In this document: positions 51,307 to 61,513 of the stretch, in pieces
How the letters are laid out: the number at the start of each line of letters is the position of its first letter
Position numbering within the stretch: the stretch's first letter is position 1
Source of the DNA: Rouxiella sp. S1S-2
GTDB lineage: Bacteria; Pseudomonadota; Gammaproteobacteria; Enterobacterales; Enterobacteriaceae
Assembly (NCBI RefSeq): GCF_009208105.1
Contig: NZ_WFKL01000001.1
Span: forward strand, 2,852,001-2,916,000
DNA: 64,000 nucleotides
Reading direction: 5' to 3'
Translations under genes and position numbers: made by a program
The notes under the pieces: generated by a model
What the model was told of the DNA's origin: nothing
Seen by the model: only the letters and a program-made list of their open reading frames with translations
Databases searched by the model: none

Positions 51307-54011
51307 TTTGACTCTCCAGCCAGCACAGTAAGGGTTTGCGCGGCAAGTATCTTTTTAAGTTCAGGGAGGCATGACCCGCAGTTGGTGCCGCATTTGAGCC
51401 TGTCGCCCAACTGTTGCACGCTGCAACCTCCCTCAGCCATCGCCTGCGTGATTTGTACTTCACCCACGCCGAAACAACTGCAGATTATCGCACCGGTCGG
51501 CGCTTTGCCGCTGGCCGCCACGCCAGCCAACAGTGACAATCGCGCGTCCGCAGTGCTGGGCGGCAGAGAAAATGCTTCGACTACCGCCTGTCGGTCAAGA
51601 TTAGGCAGGACAGCGTCGGCATAAAAAGCCAGCGCCAATTCGCCGTCTGACCACGCGAGAAGATGAAATCCCCGTTCACCCAAATCAGCGTACTGACAAT
51701 TGAACGCCGAAAGGCCATAGCGTCCGTCAAGCCAACGATACCAGTCGATAGGCGTCGACGAGTCGGCCAGCACAAAGTGCGCAATATCAGGCTGGGTAAT
51801 CCGGCTCCAGTAGGCCACTTCTGGCACCCGCACTGCTGAGTCTCCCGAAGCTACGGGTTCACGAATAAACAGTTCAGCCTGAAACGTGGCGTGCCACCGA
51901 CGAACATTGACCGGCATCTGTTTACTTTCAGGCTGGCCAGAAAGCGGGTCAATGTGTGCCTCAATCAGCGCATCCACCCTTGCCTGCTGGCTAAATTGGC
52001 CATTCCAATGCATGGGCACAAACACGCTGCCGCGCGGCTGTAAGGGATCGGGAACCGCACGCAGCAGCAGCCAGCCGTGCGAGGATGTGACCCTCAGCAA
52101 GTCACCGGCTTTGGTTCCTGCTACGTCATCGGGGTGAAACTGGCAATATGGTTCGCTGATGTGCTGCATCAGCCGTGCTGATTTTCCGGTGCGAGTCATG
52201 GTATGCCACTGGTCGCGCACGCGGCCAGTGTTCATCACCAGCGGATAACCTGCCGAGGGTTGATTATTCGCCAGTCGCGGCGTAACGGGTATAAACCGTG
52301 CTTTGCCGCCGGGATGATAAAATTCACCTTGGGTAAACAGCCGCACCGTTCCGTGGGGACTATTGGCATTTATCGGCCACTGCAGCGGCAGGAGGTTATC
52401 CCATTGCTCGTTGCTCAGCTGCGCCAATGCGCTGATATCAAACGCACGCTGACCGTGATTCTCAAACCCCGACAGAGCAGCGTGTTCGCGGAAAATCTCT
52501 GCCGGATGCTGATAGCTAAACGCCTCGCCAAAACCCAAGCGCTGCGCCACCTGTGAAAGGATCCACCAGTCTGCCTTGGCCTCGCCGGGTGCGGGCAAAA
52601 AACTTCTCTGCCGTGAAACGCAGCGTTCGGAGTTGGTGACCGTGCCGTTCTTTTCCCCCCATCCCAATGCCGGAAGGCAAATATTGGCCACACGAGTGGT
52701 GTCGGTATCTCGCATAATATCGGAGACAATCACCAGCGGGCAGCGAGCGAGTCCGGCACGAACGCGGTCGGCATCGGGCAGCGACACCACCGGATTAGTG
52801 CCCATTATCCACACCGCTTTTACCTGCCCTTTTTCAATGGCCTGAAATAGCTCAACGGCGTTAAAACCAGGCGTTTTAGTGACATTGTCACTACGCCAAA
52901 AACGACCGACGAGGTCAACCTCCTTTTCATCAAAACCCATGTGCGCAGCCAACTGGTTCGCCAGTCCGCCTACCTCGCGCCCGCCCATTGCATTAGGCTG
53001 CCCAGTGAGAGAGAAAGGTCCGCAGCCCTCTCGACCAATCGTGCCGGTGGCGAGATGCAGGTTAATGATAGCATTGCATTTATCCACGCCGGAGCTGGAC
53101 TGATTGATGCCCATCGAATAGAGCGTCACCCAGTTTTCACTCTCGGCCAAGAGATGATAAAACGCCAGCAGCTGCGCTTCGGAAAGTGCGCAGAATTCGG
53201 CGGTATTCGCGAGGGTCCACTGCGCTGCCGCATACAACGTTTCTTCGCTCCCCTCAGTGTGCAATCGGACGAAATCGGCATCAATACGGCCTCGCGTGAC
53301 CATGGCATTGAGGGCACCGTTAAACAGTGCCGCGTCGGAACCGGGTCGCAGCGGCAAATGCAGGTCGGCAATATCGCAGGTCGCCGTTTGCCGGGGGTCA
53401 ATCACGACCACACGCATTTCAGGACGATTTTTCTTGGCCTGCACCAGCCGTTGATACACCACCGGATGCGCCCAGGCGGTATTCGACCCAACCAGCAGCA
53501 CGCAGTCGGCAAGTTCAATATCCTGATAATTACCGGGAACAGCATCGGCACCAAAGGCGCGTTTATACCCCACCACCGCCGAGGCCATGCACAGACGTGA
53601 GTTGGTGTCCATATTTCCGGCACCAATAAAACCTTTCATCAGCTTGTTGGCGACGTAATAGTCCTCCGTCAACAGCTGACCCGAGCCATAAAAAGCCACC
53701 GCCTGGGGTCCAAATTCGGTGATGATTTTTTGCAATCCGCTGGCTACGGCGTCGAGCGCCTGAGGCCAACTTACCGGCTGGCGGTTAATTTCAGGATGCA
53801 GCAAACGCCCCTTTAAACTGAGCGTTTCCCCCAGCGCGCTGCCTTTTACACACAGCCGACCGCCGTTTGCCGGATGTAACACATCGCCGGTTGCCGAAAA
53901 ACCGCTGTCACTGCGCTGCATATTTACCCCGCAGCCCACGCCGCAGTAGGCACAGGTTGTCGCAACGCCCTGCAAGGCGGTGACAGAGTCGGTAGCCGCA
54001 GAATTTTTCAT
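51303..54011 (-). CDS. nasA: assimilatory nitrate reductase catalytic subunit
   Basis: The 902-residue molybdoenzyme reduces nitrate to nitrite in the cytoplasm. The N-terminal [4Fe-4S] cysteines are C20, C23, C27 and C54; the bis-MGD domains follow, with the molydopterin dinucleotide-binding beta-barrel at about 570-690. A BFD-type [2Fe-2S] domain sits at the C-terminus (CSCFGVGEV near 838 and CGTNCGSC near 873), as in Klebsiella NasA. Its ATG overlaps the nasB stop and its TGA overlaps cobA. The layout nasCB-nasA-cobA shows a complete nitrate-to-ammonium pathway. Confidence 0.95.
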   Translation of the reverse strand: MKNSAATDSVTALQGVATTCAYCGVGCGVNMQRSDSGFSATGDVLHPANGGRLCVKGSALGETLSLKGRLLHPEINRQPVSWPQALDAVASGLQKIITEFGPQAVAFYGSGQLLTEDYYVANKLMKGFIGAGNMDTNSRLCMASAVVGYKRAFGADAVPGNYQDIELADCVLLVGSNTAWAHPVVYQRLVQAKKNRPEMRVVVIDPRQTATCDIADLHLPLRPGSDAALFNGALNAMVTRGRIDADFVRLHTEGSEETLYAAAQWTLANTAEFCALSEAQLLAFYHLLAESENWVTLYSMGINQSSSGVDKCNAIINLHLATGTIGREGCGPFSLTGQPNAMGGREVGGLANQLAAHMGFDEKEVDLVGRFWRSDNVTKTPGFNAVELFQAIEKGQVKAVWIMGTNPVVSLPDADRVRAGLARCPLVIVSDIMRDTDTTRVANICLPALGWGEKNGTVTNSERCVSRQRSFLPAPGEAKADWWILSQVAQRLGFGEAFSYQHPAEIFREHAALSGFENHGQRAFDISALAQLSNEQWDNLLPLQWPINANSPHGTVRLFTQGEFYHPGGKARFIPVTPRLANNQPSAGYPLVMNTGRVRDQWHTMTRTGKSARLMQHISEPYCQFHPDDVAGTKAGDLLRVTSSHGWLLLRAVPDPLQPRGSVFVPMHWNGQFSQQARVDALIEAHIDPLSGQPESKQMPVNVRRWHATFQAELFIREPVASGDSAVRVPEVAYWSRITQPDIAHFVLADSSTPIDWYRWLDGRYGLSAFNCQYADLGERGFHLLAWSDGELALAFYADAVLPNLDRQAVVEAFSLPPSTADARLSLLAGVAASGKAPTGAIICSCFGVGEVQITQAMAEGGCSVQQLGDRLKCGTNCGSCLPELKKILAAQTLTVLAGESK

Positions 54012-57000
54012 AGTTCGGCCAAGGATTCATCACAGACCGGCAAATGCGCCATCGGCTGTGCACCTACCCAAACCCGGCCCTCTTTTATCTGCACCGGCCA
54101 CCAGTTTAGGGAAAGCTGTGGGTCATCGAGGCTGCGGCCATCCTGCAGGCGAAAACGCTGTTTATAGAGCGGAGAAATAACTATCGGCTCACCTTTCACA
54201 TCGCCCACCAATCCACGCGCCAGCACGTTGGCATCGCTGTCCGGCTCGAGATTACTGACGGCAAACACTTGCTGAGGATGCGAAGGCAAATGAAATAGTG
54301 CAATCTGCGCATCAGCCAATCTTGCCGCTACGCCCGCATTGGCAGGAATAGCACTCAGCGCGCAAACATCGACCCAATCATCCGCCGCCATCATCGGCGA
54401 AATTCTCTGCTGTTGTTGCGCGGCGGCCAGGCGCTCTTTGCCGCTCGCGGGTCGCCACTGCTGACGATCGGTGACGTGTATCACCGCTTCATCCGGCTGC
54501 TGGCTGTTCACAAACGGCGTAAACAGTGCGAGACGCTCCGGGGAGGCCAACGTGGTCTGCCACTCACATTGGTAGGTGGCGACTACGGCGTTCATTTCGG
54601 CCTCAAGCTCGGCACCGATGTGCAGGCTGTCATCCAACACCACCTCACGGAGATAATCCAGACCGCCTTCGAGATTGTTCATCCAGGTGCTAGTGCGCTG
54701 CAACCTGTCGGCGGTGCGGATATAAAACATCAAAAAACGGTCAACGGTACGGATCAACTGCTCACGACTCAAGTCCTGCGCCAGTAAATCGGCATGGCGC
54801 GGTTTCATTCCCCCATTGCCGCAGACGAACAAATTCCAGCCTTTTTCCGTGGCAATCACCCCTACGTCTTTACTTTGCGCCTCGGCACATTCCCGCGTAC
54901 AGCCGGAAACTGCCATCTTGATTTTATGCGGCGCGCGAAGACCTTTGTAACGATTTTCCAGCTCCAGCGCCAACCGCGTTGAGTCCTGTACGCCGTAGCG
55001 ACACCAGGTTGAGCCTACGCAGGACTTGACTGTGCGCAGCGACTTTCCATAGGCGTGGCCGGTTTCAAAACCTGCATCAATCAACTGCTGCCAAATCTCG
55101 GGCAGTTGTTCCAGCCGCGCGCCAAACAGGTCGACGCGCTGTCCGCCGGTAATTTTGGTGTAAAGGCTATAGCGCTTGGCGACCTCTCCAATGGCGATCA
55201 GCCCGTCTGGCGTAATTTCACCGGCGGGCACGCGTGGCACCACTGAGTAGGTGCCGTCTTTCTGGATATTGGCAAAAAAACGGTCGTTAGTGTCCTGCAG
55301 GGGTAAGTGCTGCGGCTTTAGGAGGTAATCATTCCAGCATGACGCCAAAATAGACCCGACCGCCGGTTTGCAAATCTCGCAACCGTTGCCCTGCCCGTGT
55401 TTTTCAATCAACGCCTCAAAGGTACGAACATTGCCCACGCGTACCAGGTGATACAGTTCCTGGCGTGAGTAAGCAAAGTGTTCGCACAGGTCTTTTTTAA
55501 CCTCGACGCCCATCGCAGACAGGGCAAATTCCATCACTTGTTTAGTTAAGGCCGCGCAGCCGCCACAGCCAGTTGCCGCCTTGGTACAACTTTTTATCGC
55601 CACCATATCGGCACATCCGCCCTGCACCGCCGCACAAATATCGCCTTTACTGACGTTGTAACAGGAGCATATTTGCGCCCCTTCCGGTAACGCGGCAACG
55701 CCGAGGCTCTGCTTCGACCCGCCTTCACTGGCAGGCAAAATCAACGATTCGGGATTGACCGGCAGCGGCATGTTGTTGAGCATCATTTGTAGCAGCGTGC
55801 TGTATTCGCCGCTGTCGCCGACCAGTACGGCACCTAGCAGCCTTTTACGGTCTTCCGATACTACGATTTTTTTATACACTTGAGCCGGTCCGTCGACCCA
55901 ACTGTAGCTCAGACTGCCTGCGGTGCGGCCATGTGCGTCACCGACAGACGCCACCTCCACACCTAACAATTTCAATTTGGTGCTCATGTCTGCACCTTTA
56001 AACGCCACCTCACTGCCCAACAACGTGTCGGCCAGCGTGCGTGCCATCTGGTATCCCGGTGCCACCAGACCAAAAATCTGCCCATTCCACAGCGCGCATT
56101 CGCCAATGGCAAAAATGGCGGGGTCTGATGTGCGACAGGTGTCGTCTATCACAATGCCGCCGCGTGGCCCAACGTCTAACCCACCGTCGCGCGCCAGCTG
56201 GTCGCGCGGGCGAATACCGGCAGAAAACAGCACAAGGTCAGTTTCAAGCCTGCTGCCATCGGCGAATTCCATACAGTAATCATGTTGCTCACCGCTGACG
56301 ATGGCTCGCGTCTCTTTACCGGTATGCACCCGCACGCCCAGCGCCTCGATTTTTTGCCGCAGCATGGTGGCACCCCCTTCATCAAGCTGCACGCCCATTA
56401 GACGCGGTGCAAACTCAACGACGTGAGTTTCCAGGCCCAGGTGAGTCAGCGCATTCGCCGCCTCAAGCCCCAGCAGCCCGCCCCCCACCACCACGCCAAC
56501 CTGACCTTTATCCGCGCAGGCTTTAATCGCCGCCAAATCATCAAGCGTGCGATAGACCAGACAACCCGGCCCGTCATTGCCTGGGATCGGCGGAACAAAA
56601 GGATAGGAGCCGGTGGCCAGCACTAGCACATCGTAGGCGGTTTGACGCCCCTGACGGTCAACGACAAATCGATGTTTCGCATCAATATGCTCAACGCCGT
56701 GCGCCAACCGCAGCTCAATACCGCTTTGCTCGAAGAAACCCGCCTCCACCATCGACAGCGACTCGGCCGTTCGTCCTGAGAAAAACTCGGATAAATGAAC
56801 GCGGTCATAGGCGGGGGTAGACTCTTCGGCAAACACAATGACCTGGTACTGCTGATGCAAGTTGCGCTCAACCAGCTGTTGCAGAAAGTGGTGGCCGACC
56901 ATGCCGTGACCGGCGACGACTAATACGGGTTTTGACATTGTTTTGCTCCTGGTTACCTGTTGCGGCAACTGAATTTTTTTATCATCTGAGGTCTTCGCGT

Positions 57001-58210
57001 TGCCACCATCAGGATTGAACACACTGGGCAATGCAGAAGGTAATGCGGGTATGTCTAGCTGCGACAGATACTGCGGGCCCTGGGTGGCATCGCCGAGCAG
57101 CAGTACGCCTTTTAGCTGGTTATCGCACAGCAACAGGCGTCGATAGTGCCCCGCCAGCGGATCCCAGCTCTTTTGCACCTGATAACGCCCACCGTCGGCT
57201 GTGCCGTTCAACTCTCCAGCACAGAAAAGCTCAATGCCGGTCACTTTCAATCGCAGAGGAAGAGTGATCGCGGTATAAGGCTCGGCGACAACGTCGGCCA
57301 GCCTGCAGGCCAGTATCTGCGCCTGCTGCCAGCAGGGTGCAACCAGTCCAAAAGTCATCTCGCCAAGTTGGCAGCACTCTCCAATTGCCGAAATACAGGC
57401 ATCTGAGGTCCGCATTTGCGCGTCAACCATCACGCCGCGCTCACACCACAGTCCGGCGCGCTGCGCCAGCGCAATCTCTGGCCGTACGCCTGCTGCAACA
57501 ACCACCCTTTCGGCGGCGAGCGTGCGGCCGTCTTTGAGGATGACGTCACACACTTGCCCCTGAGTATTTCCTGAGTAAGCGTCCGCTTCAGCCCTGAGTA
57601 AAATCTGAATACCGCGCTGTTCAAGCAGCTTTTGCAGCCGCTGTGCAGCCTGTTCGTCCAACTGTTGGTCCATTAAACGAGCGCCACGATGCACCAGCGT
57701 GACCTTCATGCCGCGAAGCTGCAAAGCGGCAGCCGCTTCGATGCCCAACACCCCACCGCCTATGACCACAGCGGGCTGATGGACCCGCTGCGTGGATAAA
57801 ATATCGTCCACGTCTTGCTGGGTGCGAAAACCATGAATACCGCCTAAGTGGCTGCCCGGCAGCGTGGGAATAAAGGGCCTGGAACCGGTCGCGAACACCA
57901 AATGGTGATAATCAAAAAGCTGAGTACCACAGGCTACCTGACGCCATTCGGGCATGACGTCGGTAACCCGACAATCGTTGAAAAAAGTGACATTGTGACT
58001 TTCATACCACGACGGTGCATGGGTAATAATGTCGGCAAAATCTTTCTCGCCTGCCAATACCGGGGTTAGCATAATGCGGTTGTAGGCGGTTTGCGGCTCT
58101 TCACCCAAGACCACAATGCGATAACGATTGGGTGCAAGCTGACATACTCGCTCGACCAGACGCACTCCCGCCATCCCATTTCCAATCACCAGCAAAGTCG
58201 GTTTTTCCAT
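54008..58210 (-). CDS. nasB: NasC-NasB fusion: FAD reductase + sirohaem nitrite reductase
   Basis: One uninterrupted frame encodes 1400 residues. Residues 1-424 are an FAD/NAD oxidoreductase of the NasC type (opening VIGNGMAGVRLVERV; FATGSRPF near 108). Residues 425-1400 are a NirB-type nitrite reductase: a second FAD domain (opening VVAGHGMVGHHFL), a BFD [2Fe-2S] domain near 845-895, ferredoxin-like and sirohaem/[4Fe-4S] domains with CVGSTWC and CTREC, and a NirD-like domain at about 1285-1400. An ATG at codon 425 (56938-56936) keeps an AGGAG site 7 bases upstream, so a separate NasB could still be made. NasC normally carries electrons from NADH to NasA. Reaction: nitrite to ammonium. Confidence 0.9.
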   Translation of the reverse strand: MEKPTLLVIGNGMAGVRLVERVCQLAPNRYRIVVLGEEPQTAYNRIMLTPVLAGEKDFADIITHAPSWYESHNVTFFNDCRVTDVMPEWRQVACGTQLFDYHHLVFATGSRPFIPTLPGSHLGGIHGFRTQQDVDDILSTQRVHQPAVVIGGGVLGIEAAAALQLRGMKVTLVHRGARLMDQQLDEQAAQRLQKLLEQRGIQILLRAEADAYSGNTQGQVCDVILKDGRTLAAERVVVAAGVRPEIALAQRAGLWCERGVMVDAQMRTSDACISAIGECCQLGEMTFGLVAPCWQQAQILACRLADVVAEPYTAITLPLRLKVTGIELFCAGELNGTADGGRYQVQKSWDPLAGHYRRLLLCDNQLKGVLLLGDATQGPQYLSQLDIPALPSALPSVFNPDGGNAKTSDDKKIQLPQQVTRSKTMSKPVLVVAGHGMVGHHFLQQLVERNLHQQYQVIVFAEESTPAYDRVHLSEFFSGRTAESLSMVEAGFFEQSGIELRLAHGVEHIDAKHRFVVDRQGRQTAYDVLVLATGSYPFVPPIPGNDGPGCLVYRTLDDLAAIKACADKGQVGVVVGGGLLGLEAANALTHLGLETHVVEFAPRLMGVQLDEGGATMLRQKIEALGVRVHTGKETRAIVSGEQHDYCMEFADGSRLETDLVLFSAGIRPRDQLARDGGLDVGPRGGIVIDDTCRTSDPAIFAIGECALWNGQIFGLVAPGYQMARTLADTLLGSEVAFKGADMSTKLKLLGVEVASVGDAHGRTAGSLSYSWVDGPAQVYKKIVVSEDRKRLLGAVLVGDSGEYSTLLQMMLNNMPLPVNPESLILPASEGGSKQSLGVAALPEGAQICSCYNVSKGDICAAVQGGCADMVAIKSCTKAATGCGGCAALTKQVMEFALSAMGVEVKKDLCEHFAYSRQELYHLVRVGNVRTFEALIEKHGQGNGCEICKPAVGSILASCWNDYLLKPQHLPLQDTNDRFFANIQKDGTYSVVPRVPAGEITPDGLIAIGEVAKRYSLYTKITGGQRVDLFGARLEQLPEIWQQLIDAGFETGHAYGKSLRTVKSCVGSTWCRYGVQDSTRLALELENRYKGLRAPHKIKMAVSGCTRECAEAQSKDVGVIATEKGWNLFVCGNGGMKPRHADLLAQDLSREQLIRTVDRFLMFYIRTADRLQRTSTWMNNLEGGLDYLREVVLDDSLHIGAELEAEMNAVVATYQCEWQTTLASPERLALFTPFVNSQQPDEAVIHVTDRQQWRPASGKERLAAAQQQQRISPMMAADDWVDVCALSAIPANAGVAARLADAQIALFHLPSHPQQVFAVSNLEPDSDANVLARGLVGDVKGEPIVISPLYKQRFRLQDGRSLDDPQLSLNWWPVQIKEGRVWVGAQPMAHLPVCDESLAEL
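56936..56950 (-). promoter_or_regulatory. internal ribosome-binding site and start of NasB
   Basis: On the minus strand AGGAGCAAAACAATG provides a strong Shine-Dalgarno and ATG inside the fused frame, exactly where NasB-type proteins begin (MSKPVLVVAGHG). It suggests a recent loss of the nasC stop codon and possible production of both the fused and the separate protein. Confidence 0.7.
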
Positions 58211-58230
58211 CGTGATGCCCTGCCCGTTGA

Positions 58231-59028
58231 CTACGCCACAGCCGTCTGTTTTTCGTACAGAAATTGCAGTACCTGTTGGCGATACTGATGAAACAGCGGG
58301 TCGTTGGCCAGCGCCAGACGCGAACGCGGTCGCGGCAACTGTACATCGAGCACTTCACCCACCTTGGCCGCCGGACCGTTAGTCATCATCATCACCCGGT
58401 CCGAGAGCAGTACCGCTTCATCGACGTCATGGGTTATCAGCAAAATAGTGGTGCGCAGTCGTTGCTGAATCTCCATCACGGCATCCTGCAAGTGCGCCCG
58501 TGTCAGAGCATCGAGTGCGCCAAAAGGCTCGTCCATCAGCAACACCTTGGGCTTCATCGCCAGTGCACGGGCAATGCCTACCCGCTGCTTCATGCCGCCT
58601 GATATTTCACCCGGCCGTTTATCCATCGCGTGGCTCATATGCACCAGTGCCAGGTTGTGCTCAATCCAGTCGTGCATTTCAGCCTTGCTCATTTGATGTT
58701 TAAATACCTGATGCACCGCCAGCGCCACGTTGTCGTAAGTGCTGAGCCACGGCAGCAGCGAATGGTTTTGAAACACTACGCCACGCTCGGGGCCGGGACC
58801 GGTAATCTCGTGGTTGTCACACAGCAGCACACCTTCTGATGCCTGACTCAGCCCGGCGATCAGGTTGAGCAAGGTTGATTTCCCGCACCCCGAGTGGCCA
58901 ATCAGGCTCAGCGTTTCACCCTCGGTAATATCGAAACTGACGTTGTCGAGCGCCAGAAACGGGCCTTTTGCGGTAGCGAAGCTTTGGCTGACGTTTTGTA
59001 CCCGAATAATGGCTTTTTCACTGTTCAT
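58231..59028 (-). CDS. nasD: nitrate/nitrite ABC transporter ATPase
   Basis: The 265-residue ATPase of the NrtD/NasD type has Walker A GHSGCGKS near residue 43, the Q-loop VFQNHSLLPWLS, signature ISGGMKQR near 141, Walker [13 protein letters not shown] and switch ITHDVDEAV. It starts 9 bases after the nasE stop; the AGGAG site overlaps that stop. It drives nitrate import with NasE and NasF. Confidence 0.93.
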   Translation of the reverse strand: MNSEKAIIRVQNVSQSFATAKGPFLALDNVSFDITEGETLSLIGHSGCGKSTLLNLIAGLSQASEGVLLCDNHEITGPGPERGVVFQNHSLLPWLSTYDNVALAVHQVFKHQMSKAEMHDWIEHNLALVHMSHAMDKRPGEISGGMKQRVGIARALAMKPKVLLMDEPFGALDALTRAHLQDAVMEIQQRLRTTILLITHDVDEAVLLSDRVMMMTNGPAAKVGEVLDVQLPRPRSRLALANDPLFHQYRQQVLQFLYEKQTAVA

Positions 59029-59037
59029 GGCAGTCTC

Positions 59038-59979
59038 CTATCGGTTGTCGTAGCTAAAGCGGCGAGCAATGGCCATCAGCCCCTGCTCCAGCACCATTCC
59101 CACCACGCCAATAAGCAAAATGGCGATGATAATGTTTTCAACGTTGAGGTTGTTCCATTCGTTCCAGATCCAAAAACCTATCCCCACGCCGCCGGTCAAC
59201 ATCTCTGCGGCCACGATAACCAGCCAGGCGATGCCGATGGACAGGCGCACGCCGGTGAGAATATAAGGCAGCACCGCTGGAAAAAGGATTTTGCGCATCA
59301 CGGTAAATTCACCGAGTTTGAGCACCCGGGCAACGTTGAGGTAGTCCTGCGGAATACGCATTACCCCCTCGGCGGTATTGAGGATCATCGGCCAAATCGA
59401 GCAGATGAAAATGGTCCATGCCGAAGCCGGCTCAGCGCGCTGAAATAGCAGCAGACCGATGGGCAACCATGCCAATGGGCTCACTGGGCGCAGCAGTGAA
59501 ATAATCGGATTGAGCATGCTGGCCACGAAACTAAAACGGCCAATCAGAAATCCGGTCGGGATCCCCACCAGTGCCGCAAGACCAAAGCCGATAGCCACCC
59601 TTTTGAGTGAGGCGAGGATGTTCCAGCCAATCCCCATATCATTGGGACCGGCGATGTAGAACGGACTGGCAAAGATAATTTTGGCCGCCTCCCACGTTTT
59701 TATCGGCGTGGGAAAGCCTTTGCTGCTCAGCGCGGCAATTTGCCAAATCACCAGCAGCACCACCACGCCGAGCAGCCCCGGGATCGCCTGTTGCATAAAA
59801 CGGCGGGCTGCCGCCCTGAATTTGCTGGGGTACCCCGGTTTTGTCGGCGGAAGTTGCGCGCCCGCCGTCGCAGTTTTCATGGGTACGATGTCGGCACTGA
59901 CCGGCTCGCCAGCAAGGGGAATAATCTCGGCACTTTGGGGACGTGGCGTGCTGTTGGCGAATAAAGGTTGGTTGCTCAT
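59038..59979 (-). CDS. nasE: nitrate/nitrite ABC transporter permease
   Basis: The 313-residue permease of the NrtB/NasE type has a cytoplasmic N-terminus of about 65 residues, six membrane segments and the EAA-like ARVLKLGEFTVMRKILFPAVLP stretch split over the usual loop near 222-243. It starts 12 bases after the nasF stop with AGGAG overlapping that stop. Confidence 0.93.
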   Translation of the reverse strand: MSNQPLFANSTPRPQSAEIIPLAGEPVSADIVPMKTATAGAQLPPTKPGYPSKFRAAARRFMQQAIPGLLGVVVLLVIWQIAALSSKGFPTPIKTWEAAKIIFASPFYIAGPNDMGIGWNILASLKRVAIGFGLAALVGIPTGFLIGRFSFVASMLNPIISLLRPVSPLAWLPIGLLLFQRAEPASAWTIFICSIWPMILNTAEGVMRIPQDYLNVARVLKLGEFTVMRKILFPAVLPYILTGVRLSIGIAWLVIVAAEMLTGGVGIGFWIWNEWNNLNVENIIIAILLIGVVGMVLEQGLMAIARRFSYDNR

Positions 59980-59991
59980 TAGGCTTTTCTC

Positions 59992-61239
59992 CTAGCGTTT
60001 CATGGCAAAACTGTTGGCGTACTCGGCAGGCTTGCTGCCGTCCCAGATTTTTCCGTCAAACAGCGTGCTGCTGCGCATATCACTCGGCGGTAAATTAATG
60101 CCCCCGACCGCCGTGGCAGCCTGCTTGTAAACGTCAATGCGGTTGATCTTCTTTGCCACCGATAAATAGTCGGGATCTTTGTCTAGCAATCCCCAGCGCT
60201 TGTGCTGGGTGAGGAACCACATTCCGTCGGAGAGATAGGGATAGTTGACCTGCCCGTCATGGAAAAAGCGCATGCTGTGGCTGTCTTTCCATTTTTTGCC
60301 TAGTCCGTTTTCATAGTCACCGAGCATGCGACCCTGAAGGGTTTCAACTGAGGTATTGATATAGGCGCGGGCGGCGACGGTTTGCGCCGTTTCGATGCGG
60401 TTGGCGTCCGAGGTGTCAATCCATCGCGAGGCATCGAGCACGGCGGCGGTCAGGGCGCGGGCCGCATTAGGATTAGCTGCGACCCAGCTGGCGGTAGTAC
60501 CGAGAATTTTTTCAGGATGATCGGGCCAAATATCCTGCGTAGTTGCGGCGGTAAAGCCAATGTCATCGAGGATGGCGCGCTGGTTCCACGGCTCCCCCAC
60601 GCAGTAGCCGCTCATGTTGCCAATCTTCATATTCACCACCATCTGCGGCGGTGGCACCACCACGTTGCGCACGTCGTTAAACGGATGAATACCATAGTTC
60701 GCCAGCCAGTAGTAAAGCCACATGGCGTGGGTGCCAGTCGGGAAAGTTTGCGCAAAGGTGTAAGTCCCCTTAGCGCTGGCCGCGACATATTTACTCAGCG
60801 AAGCCCCGTCGGTTACACCCGCTTGTTTGAGTTGATTCGACAAGGTTATCGCCTGACCGTTGTTGTTCAACGCCATCAGCATTGCCATGTCGTGCTGCGG
60901 ACCCGCCACGCCCAGCTGTAGTCCATAAACCAGACCATAGAGCACGTGTGCTGCATCAAGCTCGCCCGAGACCAGTTTGTCGCGCACCGACGCCCAGCTT
61001 GACTCTTTGCTGGCAATAATTTTTATGCCGTATTTTTCATCGAACTTTTTAACCGCCGCCATAATCACCGACGCACAGTCGGTAAGCGGGATAAAGCCCA
61101 CGCGGATTTCCCTTTTCTCAGGCGCATCGGACCCTGCCGCCCACGCGGAGTTCATTAATCCCGGCAGCATCATGCTGCCGCCCAAGGCCGCGCTTGCTGC
61201 GATAAATCGACGACGCGACACCTGTTTTCTCTGGTTCAT
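59992..61239 (-). CDS. nasF: nitrate-binding ABC transporter protein
   Basis: The 415-residue precursor has a twin-arginine signal (VSRRRFIAASAALGG, core to about 34, cut after SAWA-A) and belongs to the NrtA/NasF family. Typical segments are IRVGFIPLTDCASVIMA near 44-60, a GELDAAHVLYGLVYG stretch near 90-106 and GYCVGEPWNQRAI near 208-220. It is the first gene of the nas operon, and the leader in front carries the antitermination signals used by NasR. Confidence 0.94.
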   Translation of the reverse strand: MNQRKQVSRRRFIAASAALGGSMMLPGLMNSAWAAGSDAPEKREIRVGFIPLTDCASVIMAAVKKFDEKYGIKIIASKESSWASVRDKLVSGELDAAHVLYGLVYGLQLGVAGPQHDMAMLMALNNNGQAITLSNQLKQAGVTDGASLSKYVAASAKGTYTFAQTFPTGTHAMWLYYWLANYGIHPFNDVRNVVVPPPQMVVNMKIGNMSGYCVGEPWNQRAILDDIGFTAATTQDIWPDHPEKILGTTASWVAANPNAARALTAAVLDASRWIDTSDANRIETAQTVAARAYINTSVETLQGRMLGDYENGLGKKWKDSHSMRFFHDGQVNYPYLSDGMWFLTQHKRWGLLDKDPDYLSVAKKINRIDVYKQAATAVGGINLPPSDMRSSTLFDGKIWDGSKPAEYANSFAMKR

Positions 61240-61287
61240 TGCGGGTCCTTATGGGGTAACAGCAAAAGTGGCTAATAAATTTCAGGC

Positions 61288-61337
61288 AAAAAAAAAGCGT
61301 CCTGTTAGCGCTCAGTTTCCTGAACGCTAACGGACGC
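61288..61337 (-). terminator. nasF leader attenuator terminator
   Basis: On the minus strand the arms GCGTCCGTTAGCG and CGCTAACAGGACGC (one bulge) enclose 14 bases and are followed by nine T residues, 48 bases before the nasF ATG. Its 5' arm overlaps the second hexaloop hairpin, so the two structures exclude each other. Confidence 0.92.
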
Positions 61338-61376
61338 CTTTATCCGTAATCCTGACTAAGCCGCCATTGGCTTAGT
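61330..61376 (-). ncRNA. tandem hexaloop ANTAR-target RNA of the nasF leader
   Basis: Two stem-loops with six-base loops occur in series on the minus strand. P1 (61355-61376) has an 8-bp stem ACTAAGCC/GGCTTAGT and loop AATGGC. P2 (61330-61347) has stem ACGGAT/GTCCGT and loop AAAGGC. Both loops have A at position 1 and G at position 4, the rule described for ANTAR-protein targets. They are 7 bases apart. P2 includes part of the terminator 5' arm, so NasR binding would stabilise P2 and prevent termination when nitrate or nitrite is present. Confidence 0.85.
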
Positions 61377-61393
61377 ACTTGTGTAAAAGATAA

Positions 61394-61410
61394 TGCAGCT
61401 TACGTGCCAA
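61394..61410 (-). promoter_or_regulatory. sigma-54 promoter of the nas operon
   Basis: On the minus strand TTGGCACGTAAGCTGCA has a perfect TTGGCACG -24 box and GG-N10-GC spacing. Transcription would begin near 61383, just before the P1 hairpin, so the leader RNA starts with the NasR target, as known for Klebsiella nasF. Confidence 0.75.
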
Positions 61411-61513
61411 CTTACATTAAACAGCAGAGCCATGGTAAATCAGTGAGTTATGCAATCTGCAATTCCAAACGGGTCCTTTATTGCACTGTCTGACACCTTT
61501 TGCACAACCTGAT

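Noticed and set aside
52941..53600. Long antisense ORF within nasA (219 codons)
   Set aside because: It is a shadow of the nasA reading frame; no ribosome site and no recognisable domain. The same applies to antisense ORFs in hutH, hutU and the HisD-like gene.
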